Shown in pieces: positions 8,051-15,721 of a DNA stretch of 28,611 nucleotides. The stretch covers positions 1 to 28,611 of the forward strand of contig CAYGBW010000119.1 of the NCBI GenBank assembly GCA_964348185.1. Reading direction: 5' to 3'. Every line of letters starts with the position of its first letter. Within the stretch, counting starts at the first letter, position 1. The notes beneath the pieces are model-generated. The model ran no database searches, had not been told where the DNA came from, and saw only the letters and a program-made list of their open reading frames with translations. A program made the position numbers and the translations under genes. The DNA comes from CAYGBW01 sp964348185. GTDB taxonomy: Bacteria > Desulfobacterota > BSN033 > WVXP01.

Positions 8051-8815
8051 CTACAGCCCAAAGTAAGCGGACTTCACATCCGGGTTATCGATGAGTTCCT
8101 GGGAGGTCCCATCCAGAACCGCCCCCCCGTTTTCGAGCACATATCCGAAATCGATAATGGGTAGGATCGGCCTGGCGTACTGTTCCGCTATGAATAGGGT
8201 AATCCCCGTTTCCCTGTTGATCCCCTTTATTGCCTGGGCAAGCATGGCTTCAATCATCGGGCTTAATCCGAGTAAGGGTTCATCCAGCAGCAGGAGTCTG
8301 GGCTGCGCCATTAGGGCCCTTCCAATGGCTAGCATCTGCTGTTCACCCCCGCTGAGAAAGCCTCCCTCCCTCCCCTTCAAATTCACTAGGGCGGGGAAGA
8401 TTTCAAACACGTACTCAAGGGTTTTCCTGGCTTGCGACCTCGTTGCGAGGTAGCCGCCTATTTTCAGGTTCTCCAACACACTGCTTTCAGGGAAAATCCT
8501 CCGTCTTTCAGGACAAAGGATAATTCCTCTTCGGGCCCGTTCGCTGGGCTTCATGCTGGAAATGTCCGCCTCTTCATAGCGGATACTTCCGAGAATCGTT
8601 ATTCTCTCGCCCCCTCTCATTTCTTCTTTCTTCTTGACGTCCAGGAGGATTCCGGAAATGGTATACATAAGCGTGGATTTTCCGGCGCTGTTCGCACCCA
8701 AAACGCCTGTGATTCTGCCCTGCCCACATCCCATCGTGACATTATTGAGGGCGATTGCATTCTCGTAGAACACCATAAGATTCTTGATTCTCAATAGTGC
8801 GTCGCCCTCATTCAT
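8051..8815 (-). CDS. livF: LIV-type ABC transporter ATP-binding protein (LivF)
   Basis: A 254-residue ATPase with an orthodox set of motifs: Walker A GANSAGKST (residues 40-48), signature LSGGEQQ (about 154-160) and Walker B LLLLDEP (174-180). A charged insert, KKKEEMRGGE (61-70), precedes the usual switch region. The ATG at 8815 has GGGAGAGG about seven bases upstream and is preferred over the adjacent TTG. A small reading frame upstream (8815-9078) would end in a TGATG overlap with this start. livF is separated from the rest of the transporter genes by the RAYT insertion, so its transcription may no longer be shared with them. Confidence 0.92.
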   Translation of the reverse strand: MNEGDALLRIKNLMVFYENAIALNNVTMGCGQGRITGVLGANSAGKSTLMYTISGILLDVKKKEEMRGGERITILGSIRYEEADISSMKPSERARRGIILCPERRRIFPESSVLENLKIGGYLATRSQARKTLEYVFEIFPALVNLKGREGGFLSGGEQQMLAIGRALMAQPRLLLLDEPLLGLSPMIEAMLAQAIKGINRETGITLFIAEQYARPILPIIDFGYVLENGGAVLDGTSQELIDNPDVKSAYFGL

Positions 8816-9406
8816 CAAACCGCCTCTCCCATCGGGTCTTTAGAGCCGCAGCCTCGGGAATCTACCTTCCCCTCACCATGCGCCTTAACGAGGACTAAGG
8901 GAGGAAAGCCTCCGAGGGACGAAAAAAACCTCCAGAGGCTGCTCACCAGCACCTTCTGGAAACGCCTTCTCATAAAGCACTCCAGATGTCGCGAGTCATG
9001 TTCTCGGGTGACCGTCATCGAAATCTTTGGACCCTTTGTGTATATCACAGGGCCAAACGAGATCGCAAGCTCCTGCATTGGAAGGGAACCTCCCCGCCTG
9101 TTTTTTTCATGACACAGTCTCGTTCGAAGGAGAGGAAGCAGTGCTTTCCTACCCCTTGACAGGAGGAGGAATGGCCGGGATAGAATATCTGGGCAAAGGA
9201 CCCGTCATTTCCACGCTCGGGCGCGTAACAAAACACCAGAGCCGAAATAATCCGAACGGGATCACCGGGCGAGCCTTGCTTCAGGCATGGCTTTCCTGTA
9301 TCTTTTCCTGACGGACCAGGAAGGCACCAGATTGCTGGTAGGTCTTCCAAGGTGCTCGTCAACCAAGGATAACTGCCCAGAGTGACTCACAAGAAGGAGG
9401 CCAAGA
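8816..9406. other. Intergenic region between livF and the PEPCK-like gene, with one doubtful small ORF
   Basis: A 591-bp divergent region. On the minus strand an 87-residue frame (8815-9078) has a GGGGAGG ribosome site ten bases before its ATG and overlaps the livF start as TGATG. However, its product is arginine-rich and low in recognisable structure, and I cannot assign it to any family. On the plus strand, TTGACA (9156-9161) and TAGAAT (9181-9186) could be a promoter for the large gene downstream, but the 19-bp spacer is long. I see no RNA gene, repeat or clear terminator here. Confidence 0.35.
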
Positions 9407-12100
9407 GTGGAACATCAGATGCAGCTGCCTGTTGAGATTCTTGATGATTTGGACCGCATTAAGGAGCTTCGAATCGAAGCAGAGCGCCAGCTGGGATACG
9501 AGTCCCGATACGTCTGGGACGTTAATATCAACGGCATCAAGATTCAGCTTCGTACGAACAATCCCGAGCTTCTCCATCTCTGGCGGGACAACTGGCACCC
9601 GGCCATGATGGGGGATGCGGCCAATCAGCCTCACGGTATCATTTACGCCGTCACCGACTTGAAGCAGACCGAACCCCGTTGCGTTTACCATCCGGAGTCA
9701 AAGACAGCCTTTGCCCTGAACGTCGATTTCTACGGAAAGGTCCGTTCTCTGGCGTTGGGAATCCTCATGGACGTTGTGGAACCAAGGGAGGAGATGCACT
9801 TCATCCGGGGGGCCCTGGTGGACGTGGGGGGCGAGGGGATTGCCTTCCTTTCGAGCACCGGCGCGGGCCGAACCACCCACAGCTTTATGCTCCTCCAGAT
9901 GGAAAGGGCCCGCATCCACTCTCACGAGTGGATCTTTGCAGAGCATCTCGGTGGGGAAAAGGGCCGGATTTCCACCCATGCCTCGGAGCGCTCATTTTTC
10001 ATCCGCTCCGACGTGACCCGGATCCATCCGCGGTTGAAAGACCTTATCAAGCGATGCGAGCGCCACGGCGACTTTTTCCTCCTCGACCCCCTCTGGATAG
10101 GCGGTCTCAACAAGGCCATCGACACGACTCGGATCAAGGTCGTTTTCGTACTGGTCCCGGAAGATGGACACAAGGAGGCGGTCGTGCGGATGGGGGCGGA
10201 AGAGGCCCTCGAGTTGATGCGGTCCTATTCGGAACCCTTTTTCAATCCCCATATGCTCGTTCGGACCCCTGAGCGGATCGCCCTCGAGGCCGAGTTCATG
10301 AAGGAGCTCCTTGACTTTGTTGCTGTTTACAAGGTCAATTCCTCCCTGCCCGTCCTCGACGTGCACGCTCGGATTCGGGAGGTCTTCACCAAGGCGGAGT
10401 ATGTTCAGAGGGCCGTGAAACCGTCAGCGGAACGGAAGCTAAGAGGCATCGAGGTCATGCCCCGGTTGGATTACGCCGCTGTTCAGAGGATGGTTCAGGC
10501 GATGGGGAATACGCCGAACGTGCAGCATCTTCCCCCGTACCTGGTTCGTCGGATGGCGGAGCCATTTGGGTCGCGCACAAAGTTCGGAAACTACAATTTC
10601 GTTTCTACCGTAAAGAACCGAAGCGCAGCGCTCACCGTGGTGGCCGGGTCTGAAAAAGCAGCGCAACGCGCGATCACCCCGCGCCAGGGAGAGCTGATAA
10701 AGAATCTGCCCAAAACCCTGAAGACCCTTGAGAATTATCTCCATCGGGCCCCCTTCTTATGCATCGAACGGACAATGGGCCAGAACGATGAATTCGCACC
10801 CCGATGCACCTTATACCAATCCGTCCACAGGGAGGAAATGGTTCGCCTCGCCCACATGGTGAGCCAGACCCTCTTCACCCTCGATGAAACCAAAAGGGGA
10901 CCCCACTTCCAACTCGTCTACATTCCTGAATGGCAAGAGAAGGACCGGCAGATTCTGGTCTTCCCTGACCAAAACATCACCTTTGTCCTCGGCACCGACT
11001 ATTACGGGGAAGCCAAAAAGGGGTTTCTGCGAATGGCCATGTGGGAGGCCAAAAAACGTGGAATGCTGGGCCTTCATGCGGGTGCCAAAATTGTTCATGC
11101 CCGGGGCAGGGACGGGAAGCTGAAGACCATGGGAATGTTGCTCTTTGGTTTGACCGCCACCGGCAAGACCACGCATACGTGTCACAGTCATGGGTTAACC
11201 CGTGACGGACAGGGCATAAACATTCTCCAGGACGACGTCGTCTTTATGAAAGAAGACGGCGCCATTCTCGGTACAGAGAAAGGATTCTACATCAAGACAG
11301 ACAGTCTGGATCCCGAACAACAACCGATTCTCTACCACGCGGCCACGCGCCCAGATGCCATTTTTGAAAACGTGCTGGTGGATTACCTTGGCGAGGTGGA
11401 CTTCAAGGATGAGGTATTGACCGGGAACGGCCGATGCGTCATCCAGCGGGCCGACCTGGGCGACAACATGGCCGAGTCGGTAAACCTCCCCCCCCTCAGT
11501 GATCTGGACGGCCTGATTATCGCTTTCATCACCCGCCGGAATACGGTCGTTCCCCCGGCTTCCAAGCTGACCCCGCTGCAGGCTGCGGCTGCCTTCATGC
11601 TAGGGGAAAGTATTGAAACTTCAGGGAGTGACCCGAGGCGGGCTGGCGAATCGGTTCGGGAGGTCGGCACCAATCCTTTCATCATCGGGGATCCGGCTGT
11701 GGAGGGCAACCTTTTTTCCCGGATTCTTCAGGGGTTGACCGAAGCGTTTCCAGAGAAAATTCAGTGCTACCTCCTCAATACCGGTGGCGTGGGTGAGATC
11801 AGAGACGTGGAACCAGATGGAACCCGGATACTGCGCCGCAACGTCAAGCGCATAGAGATACCGGAAATGGCCGCTATCATCCGCGGAATCGCAACGGAAA
11901 CGATAGACTGGGGGGAAGATCCCTGGTTCGACACCTTAATACCGAAAAAGGTCCCTGGCATGGACATCAGAAAATACGAGCCAGCTAGATTCTACGAGAA
12001 ATCCGAGATCGAGAGAATGGTCGCCGACTTGCGGGCCGAACGGAGAGAGTACCTCGAGAGGTTTCCATCTCTCGATTCCTCGATCATGGAGGGGGTTTGA
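9407..12100 (+). CDS. Tandem PEPCK-like protein: degenerate N-terminal copy plus ATP-type PEP carboxykinase-like C-terminal domain
   Basis: 897 residues, far longer than the roughly 530 of ATP-type PEPCK. The C-terminal half (about 390-897) carries the PEPCK motifs in order: YYGEAKKG (532-539, with the two metal/substrate lysines), the metal histidine H557, the kinase loop GLTATGKTT (581-589), the Asp pair D609/D610, PPASKLTP (716-723), YLLNTGG (788-794) and the PGMD segment near 850. It may therefore interconvert oxaloacetate and PEP with ATP. The N-terminal half has a parallel layout, DFYGKVR (107-113) and STGAGRTTHS (150-159), but the lysine pair, the histidine (R134 in its place), the P-loop lysine (R155) and the Asp pair are lost. 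The GTG start at 9407 has AAGGAGG six bases upstream. It is a single-gene plus-strand unit. PEPCK kinship of the C-half is clear; activity is inferred. Confidence 0.85.
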   Translation: MEHQMQLPVEILDDLDRIKELRIEAERQLGYESRYVWDVNINGIKIQLRTNNPELLHLWRDNWHPAMMGDAANQPHGIIYAVTDLKQTEPRCVYHPESKTAFALNVDFYGKVRSLALGILMDVVEPREEMHFIRGALVDVGGEGIAFLSSTGAGRTTHSFMLLQMERARIHSHEWIFAEHLGGEKGRISTHASERSFFIRSDVTRIHPRLKDLIKRCERHGDFFLLDPLWIGGLNKAIDTTRIKVVFVLVPEDGHKEAVVRMGAEEALELMRSYSEPFFNPHMLVRTPERIALEAEFMKELLDFVAVYKVNSSLPVLDVHARIREVFTKAEYVQRAVKPSAERKLRGIEVMPRLDYAAVQRMVQAMGNTPNVQHLPPYLVRRMAEPFGSRTKFGNYNFVSTVKNRSAALTVVAGSEKAAQRAITPRQGELIKNLPKTLKTLENYLHRAPFLCIERTMGQNDEFAPRCTLYQSVHREEMVRLAHMVSQTLFTLDETKRGPHFQLVYIPEWQEKDRQILVFPDQNITFVLGTDYYGEAKKGFLRMAMWEAKKRGMLGLHAGAKIVHARGRDGKLKTMGMLLFGLTATGKTTHTCHSHGLTRDGQGINILQDDVVFMKEDGAILGTEKGFYIKTDSLDPEQQPILYHAATRPDAIFENVLVDYLGEVDFKDEVLTGNGRCVIQRADLGDNMAESVNLPPLSDLDGLIIAFITRRNTVVPPASKLTPLQAAAAFMLGESIETSGSDPRRAGESVREVGTNPFIIGDPAVEGNLFSRILQGLTEAFPEKIQCYLLNTGGVGEIRDVEPDGTRILRRNVKRIEIPEMAAIIRGIATETIDWGEDPWFDTLIPKKVPGMDIRKYEPARFYEKSEIERMVADLRAERREYLERFPSLDSSIMEGV

Positions 12101-12131
12101 GACACCTTTTCTTGGGATCAGCCCCTGGTTC

Positions 12132-12572
12132 TTACTCTGTCTCCCTCACCTCGGTTTCCTCATTCTCATTTTCCTGCATTTTCAGAGGGGAGACCTTTTT
12201 CTCTAGCCTGATTTCTCCTTTTCCCATCTGACAGGTCCCCTCGAATGTCGCCCCTTCTGAGATGACCAGCACGGAGGTTTGAATATCACCCAGAATCCCC
12301 CCGGGCGGGTGGATTTCTATCCGCTTAGTGGCTGTGACTTTGCCTTTCACCTTTCCGTGGACGATGAGGGTGTTGACATTGACCTGCCCATTGATCTCGC
12401 CTGATTCTCCTATGACCAGAATATCCCCGGAAATGATTTCCCCCTGATACTTCCCGTCAACACGGAACATTCCTTGGAAACTCATTCTCCCTTCAGAGCT
12501 TGACCCCTTCCCAAGAAAGGCGTTGACCCCCTCCGTCGTGGGCAACCCTTCATAACTCTTCTTGCCTATCAT
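12132..12572 (-). CDS. Bactofilin family protein
   Basis: About 146 residues. The central part (roughly 25-115) is the bactofilin beta-helix: short repeats such as FRVDGKYQGEI, GDILVIGESGEINGQVNV, TLIVHGKVKGKVTA and RIEIHPPGGILGDI, each a turn with a glycine corner. The tail is charged and glutamate-rich. Bactofilins polymerise without nucleotide into membrane-associated filaments that organise cell shape, polarity or polar machinery. The ATG at 12572 is preferred because AAAGGGG lies seven bases upstream; an ATG two codons earlier (12578) is an alternative. The gene converges on the PEPCK-like gene with a 31-bp gap and lies 478 bp downstream of the TPR gene on the same strand. No peptidase partner, common for bactofilins, is visible here. 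Confidence 0.9.
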   Translation of the reverse strand: MIGKKSYEGLPTTEGVNAFLGKGSSSEGRMSFQGMFRVDGKYQGEIISGDILVIGESGEINGQVNVNTLIVHGKVKGKVTATKRIEIHPPGGILGDIQTSVLVISEGATFEGTCQMGKGEIRLEKKVSPLKMQENENEETEVRETE

Positions 12573-13049
12573 TGCCATACCCCTTTCTCTCTCATGAGAA
12601 GAAGACCGGAGACGTTCATCACACACACGCTACGTTCCCAAGTTCTCATTCATCTCCTCCCCTCTGGATTTGCCAGCGCCATGGTTCCCTTCTTCATACT
12701 CCATCTCCCACCCCCTTCCCTCAGGCCCGAATCGACCGCAGCGTTGCAAAATTCGGCTTTGGCCGGATTTGTGAGAGGAACATCTCGCCAAGGATCATGT
12801 CCCTTCCCACCGCCCCCTTCAAATAGAAAGGGCACAGAGACCACGAAGGCCGCAAAAGCGCACGAAAAAGGACTCCGGGGTTCCTTTCCTCGGCATTTTA
12901 CATCATTTTACATGAATTGTCTCGCCGAATCTGAAAAGGGGACCGTAGAGATGAGGACTGGGTGAAAGGAAAGACTCCCAGGGCCTTGTAAGAGACCCAA
13001 AGAAACCGGAGCCTCATGAGTGCCGAAGGGGGATTGAACGCTCGAAAGG
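12573..13049. other. Non-coding region between the TPR gene and the bactofilin gene
   Basis: About 475 bp with no credible gene on either strand. It contains a perfect tandem duplication of CATTTTACAT (12894-12903 and 12904-12913). On the minus strand this reads as two ATGTAAAATG units, which could resemble -10 elements, but I found no well-spaced -35. It presumably holds the bactofilin promoter. Confidence 0.4.
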
Positions 13050-14129
13050 TTACAGGCGACTCGAAGGGGCATGGAAGAGCGAAGACCCCCTCTGCTGTTT
13101 TATCTGATAAATCCGATCTACGAGGGTCTTATCTTCCGTGACGAGTTCTGCCACTATTTCATACTCTTCCAAGGCCTTGTCCATCTGGCCGGTCTTTTCA
13201 TAGAGGACACCGAGATGGATTCTCGCAAAGAGGTATTTTGGGTCTATTTTCAGCGCCTGTGTCAGTTCATCAATTGCCTCGGAGCACATGTCCAGATCCT
13301 CGTAAAGGACTCCCAACTGATAGCGGAGATCGGCATACTGGGGGTGGATTCCCACGGCTTTTTTCAAAGAGGCCAGCGCCTTGTCCAAGTCTCCCATCGC
13401 CGCATACGCGTAACTCATCTCAGCATAGGCTGTCCCACAATCAGGAGAAAGTCCCACAGCTTCCTGAAACTCCTCGATGGCTTTTCCATACGCTCCCTGA
13501 AGGTCGTAGAGCTTTCCAATGCTGAGATGGCACCGGTAATCGTTGGGATAGATTCTGCTGGCCTTTTGGAATTCCTGGAGAGCCTTTGCTGTTTTTCCCA
13601 TTTCAGCGTACCACTCCCCGATGAGACGGTGAAGGTCTGCCCGATGAGGATTCTCCACGTGCTCTATCAGCTTCGTCTCACTCGTCCCAGTGAGGATGAC
13701 CCTCTGGCCCGTCAAGGCTCCAAGCTTCTCGTATTGAAGTCGATAAAATGAATCGAGCCTGGCGGCTTCTTCAAATCTTTTCGTGGCCTCGATCCGGTTT
13801 CCCTGAATCAAAAGGACCACACCGAGAGTATGGTTGCAGAGACCGTTGCCCGGCTCTACTTCGATGCATTCCATCAGTTCAAACTCTGCCTCTCCCCACA
13901 TCTTCTCTTGAATATAGAGGAAGGCCAAATTCACCCTCCCTTCCAGATAGAAAGGGTTGATGACAAGGGCCTCCTGGAATTGGGCACGAGCCTCTTCAAA
14001 GCGTCTTTTGAAGATATAGAGGAGTCCCAATCGGTTACGGAGAGCGGCATAACCCGGGTTAACAGCAACGGTTTCCTCTACCGCAGTGATCATCAGGTCG
14101 ATCTCATTCGGAACCCGTAATGCTTTCAT
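13050..14129 (-). CDS. Tetratricopeptide-repeat protein
   Basis: 359 residues made almost entirely of TPR units. About eight 34-residue helical pairs run from residue 26 to 333, with recurring patterns such as LGLLYIFKRRFEEARAQFQ, IGKLYDLQGAYGKAIEEFQ and LGVLYEKTGQMDKALEEYE. One less regular stretch lies near 128-163. There is no signal peptide, so it should be a cytoplasmic scaffold. The ATG at 14129 overlaps the stop of the upstream BON-like gene as ATGA and has GAGGAGG just upstream, indicating translational coupling. The two products therefore probably work together. A link to the bactofilin 478 bp downstream is possible. The binding partner is unknown. Confidence 0.88.
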   Translation of the reverse strand: MKALRVPNEIDLMITAVEETVAVNPGYAALRNRLGLLYIFKRRFEEARAQFQEALVINPFYLEGRVNLAFLYIQEKMWGEAEFELMECIEVEPGNGLCNHTLGVVLLIQGNRIEATKRFEEAARLDSFYRLQYEKLGALTGQRVILTGTSETKLIEHVENPHRADLHRLIGEWYAEMGKTAKALQEFQKASRIYPNDYRCHLSIGKLYDLQGAYGKAIEEFQEAVGLSPDCGTAYAEMSYAYAAMGDLDKALASLKKAVGIHPQYADLRYQLGVLYEDLDMCSEAIDELTQALKIDPKYLFARIHLGVLYEKTGQMDKALEEYEIVAELVTEDKTLVDRIYQIKQQRGSSLFHAPSSRL

Positions 14130-14524
14130 GATTCCTCCTCATCCTTTTTACTCGTTGGTCGATTCTCCGCGGTGGTCTCTCCACGCCCGGGAATAGGAAT
14201 AGTGTACACGCCGGTGGCTGACCTTGCCCTGACCCTTCCGTGACGCCACACTCCACTTTCCTTCTGCATATTGCTGAATCTGAAGAAGACATCCACGACC
14301 CCTGGGATCCGCCTGAGCTGTTTTTCCAGTCCGAGCAGGGTGTTGGTGACGAGGTCGAAGTATTTTCGCCCCTCGAGTTCCCTCGCTCCCGTGCGGACCG
14401 AGAATTCTCCCGCGAAATAGACCACCCCCCGGGTGACCCCAAACTGAATCCTGGCCGGGTCTGCCTGTGTTCTTGTCAAATGGCGGCGAACCTCACTGAG
14501 AATCAGAAAATCGCTTCGATTCAT
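14126..14524 (-). CDS. Small BON-like domain protein, coupled to the TPR gene
   Basis: 132 residues. Residues about 25-84 have the alternating pattern of a BON-type alpha/beta fold: a strand pair (IQFGVTRGVVYFAGEFSV), a helix (FDLVTNTLLGLEKQLRR) and the closing IPGVVDVFFRF, much like the usual GV-x-V ending. The C-terminal 45 residues are basic then acidic and look disordered. No signal peptide or membrane helix is present, unlike many BON proteins, which are periplasmic. Its SD, AAGGAG, sits nine bases before the ATG and inside a 14-bp palindrome (14526-14539). The stop overlaps the TPR start by ATGA. The BON assignment is by pattern only, so function is not assigned. Confidence 0.65.
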   Translation of the reverse strand: MNRSDFLILSEVRRHLTRTQADPARIQFGVTRGVVYFAGEFSVRTGARELEGRKYFDLVTNTLLGLEKQLRRIPGVVDVFFRFSNMQKESGVWRHGRVRARSATGVYTIPIPGRGETTAENRPTSKKDEEES

Positions 14525-15077
14525 AAAGGAGCACTCCTTGGGAGCCCCTGGTTAGCCTTTCAAAGCACGCCCTGCGTTCCCCTCGGCATTCCCCTTGATC
14601 GGTCGATGCCTTTCAAGGCTCTCCCCCTTCCCTTTCCAACGCAATGAGATTTAGTCTTCGTCCGCGAGTGGGCCGTTCATCTTATCCCATTCTCTGTTCT
14701 GCCCTTCCCCTTTCAATCGCGTCATGGAATTCCATCCTATCGGGCAGAGAACAGAGATGGCGGATAGCAGCGAATGCTCAATCTCGTCTTGTTAACTCCC
14801 TCATCGGCAAAAAATCAGGATAATTTAGCTTTCAGGCTTCCGAGGCGGAGATGGGGGGGAGATTTCTGGCGCGGGAGAGACCGAATCGAGACAGCCCTTT
14901 CGATCTTGACCTTGACAGAGGGAATATTCATATCGTACTGATTTAAAGCCAGCTGTTCCCTGGCAAAACGTGATGGCCCAGGAAAGGGGAGGCCATAGTC
15001 GGCGATGGTATTGGATCCCTTTTGTGCCGTCGGCACCCTCTCTCCTTTTTTCGGTTCACTTGAACAGCAGGGCAAGC
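14525..15077. other. Divergent intergenic region with an inverted repeat
   Basis: 553 bp between the minus-strand BON-like gene and the plus-strand small membrane gene. It contains an imperfect long inverted repeat: 14691-14704 pairs with 14742-14757, the right arm having two extra bases. Between the arms is a perfect palindrome, ATGGAATTCCAT (14724-14735). This could be a regulator site or a cruciform; there is no adjacent T-run, so it is not a standard terminator. A TTGACA (14912-14917) faces the plus-strand gene but lacks a good -10. A 116-residue minus-strand frame here is not gene-like. Confidence 0.4.
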
Positions 15078-15299
15078 ATGGAGGGTAAAAGGGAAAGGGA
15101 CTCACTGAAAACCTTCGGAACCATCCTATCCTCCCTCGGTATAGGGGTATGGGGGGTTTACGCATTGCTGCGTTTCGGGATGGGTTGGGACGCGACGGTA
15201 CAGCAGTTCCTCCTTTACCACCTCGCAGGTATCGTACCCGGCATCGTCCTTCGACGGCATCGGTTTTTTGGGGATATGATCAAGCGTCTATTATCCTAA
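15078..15299 (+). CDS. Small two-helix membrane protein, function unknown
   Basis: A 73-residue protein. A short charged N-terminus (MEGKRERDSLK) is followed by a hydrophobic helix (about 15-31), a short loop with GMGWD, a second hydrophobic stretch (about 41-55) and a basic tail (LRRHRFFGDMIKR). This predicts two membrane segments with positive ends toward the cytoplasm. The frame is open further upstream, but the ATG at 15078 begins the protein-like part; only a weak AGGG lies upstream. It is followed after 13 bp by the zinc-ribbon gene, so the two form a likely operon. I do not recognise a named family. Confidence 0.6.
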   Translation: MEGKRERDSLKTFGTILSSLGIGVWGVYALLRFGMGWDATVQQFLLYHLAGIVPGIVLRRHRFFGDMIKRLLS

Positions 15300-15312
15300 T
15301 GGTATCAATTGG

Positions 15313-15633
15313 ATGGGCTCTACCACTGAGGAGAAGGCCGTGCCCTACATCTGTTCTCATTGTCAAAAAGAATTGACCCTCGATGGAAAGGTGTCCAGAC
15401 AGGACCAATGCCCTCACTGCGCAAGTGATCTCCACTGCTGTCGGAATTGCGAATTCTACGATGAATACGCTCACAACCGATGCAGGGAGCCCCAAGCCGA
15501 ATATGTGTCGGCCCGTGAAAAAGGGAATTTCTGCGAGTATTTCCAATTCCGCCCGTCGGAGGAGACCCACGCTCAACCCGACACAAGGGAGCAGGCAGAG
15601 GCCCAATGGGAGGCCCTCATTCGAAAGAAATAG
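15313..15633 (+). CDS. Cysteine-rich zinc-ribbon protein, function unknown
   Basis: 106 residues with a dense cysteine array: CSHC near residue 14, CPHC near 33, then CCRNC near 42, and single cysteines near 57 and 73 (CREP, FCEY). This suggests one zinc ribbon plus a second metal site. The C-terminal third is charged and glutamine/glutamate-rich. There is no signal peptide. It follows the small membrane protein by 13 bp and is probably cotranscribed; a likely terminator lies just downstream. The pattern is that of conserved small hypothetical proteins. I assign no function beyond probable metal binding. Confidence 0.7.
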   Translation: MGSTTEEKAVPYICSHCQKELTLDGKVSRQDQCPHCASDLHCCRNCEFYDEYAHNRCREPQAEYVSAREKGNFCEYFQFRPSEETHAQPDTREQAEAQWEALIRKK

Positions 15634-15653
15634 AGCCGCCCCTTCTCTCAAGG

Positions 15654-15691
15654 GGATGGGTAGGGTCTAGGCAGCATCCATCCGATTTTTT
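15654..15691 (+). terminator. Probable rho-independent terminator after the zinc-ribbon gene
   Basis: GGATGG (15654-15659) pairs with CCATCC (15678-15683), followed by GA and six T residues (15686-15691). The loop is long (18 nt). An overlapping alternative hairpin, CCCCTT/AAGGGG (15639-15655), precedes it. The site lies between convergent genes. Confidence 0.5.
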
Positions 15692-15721
15692 GCCCCCCTA
15701 GAGACGAAAGGGAGGGTACCC

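Noticed and set aside
9679..10272. 197-codon open frame within the PEPCK-like gene
   Set aside because: It is an overlapping frame with Gly/Arg/Pro-rich low-complexity product and no ribosome site.
14815..15165. 116-codon minus-strand frame in the divergent region
   Set aside because: Overlaps the better-supported small membrane protein gene and shows no domain pattern.
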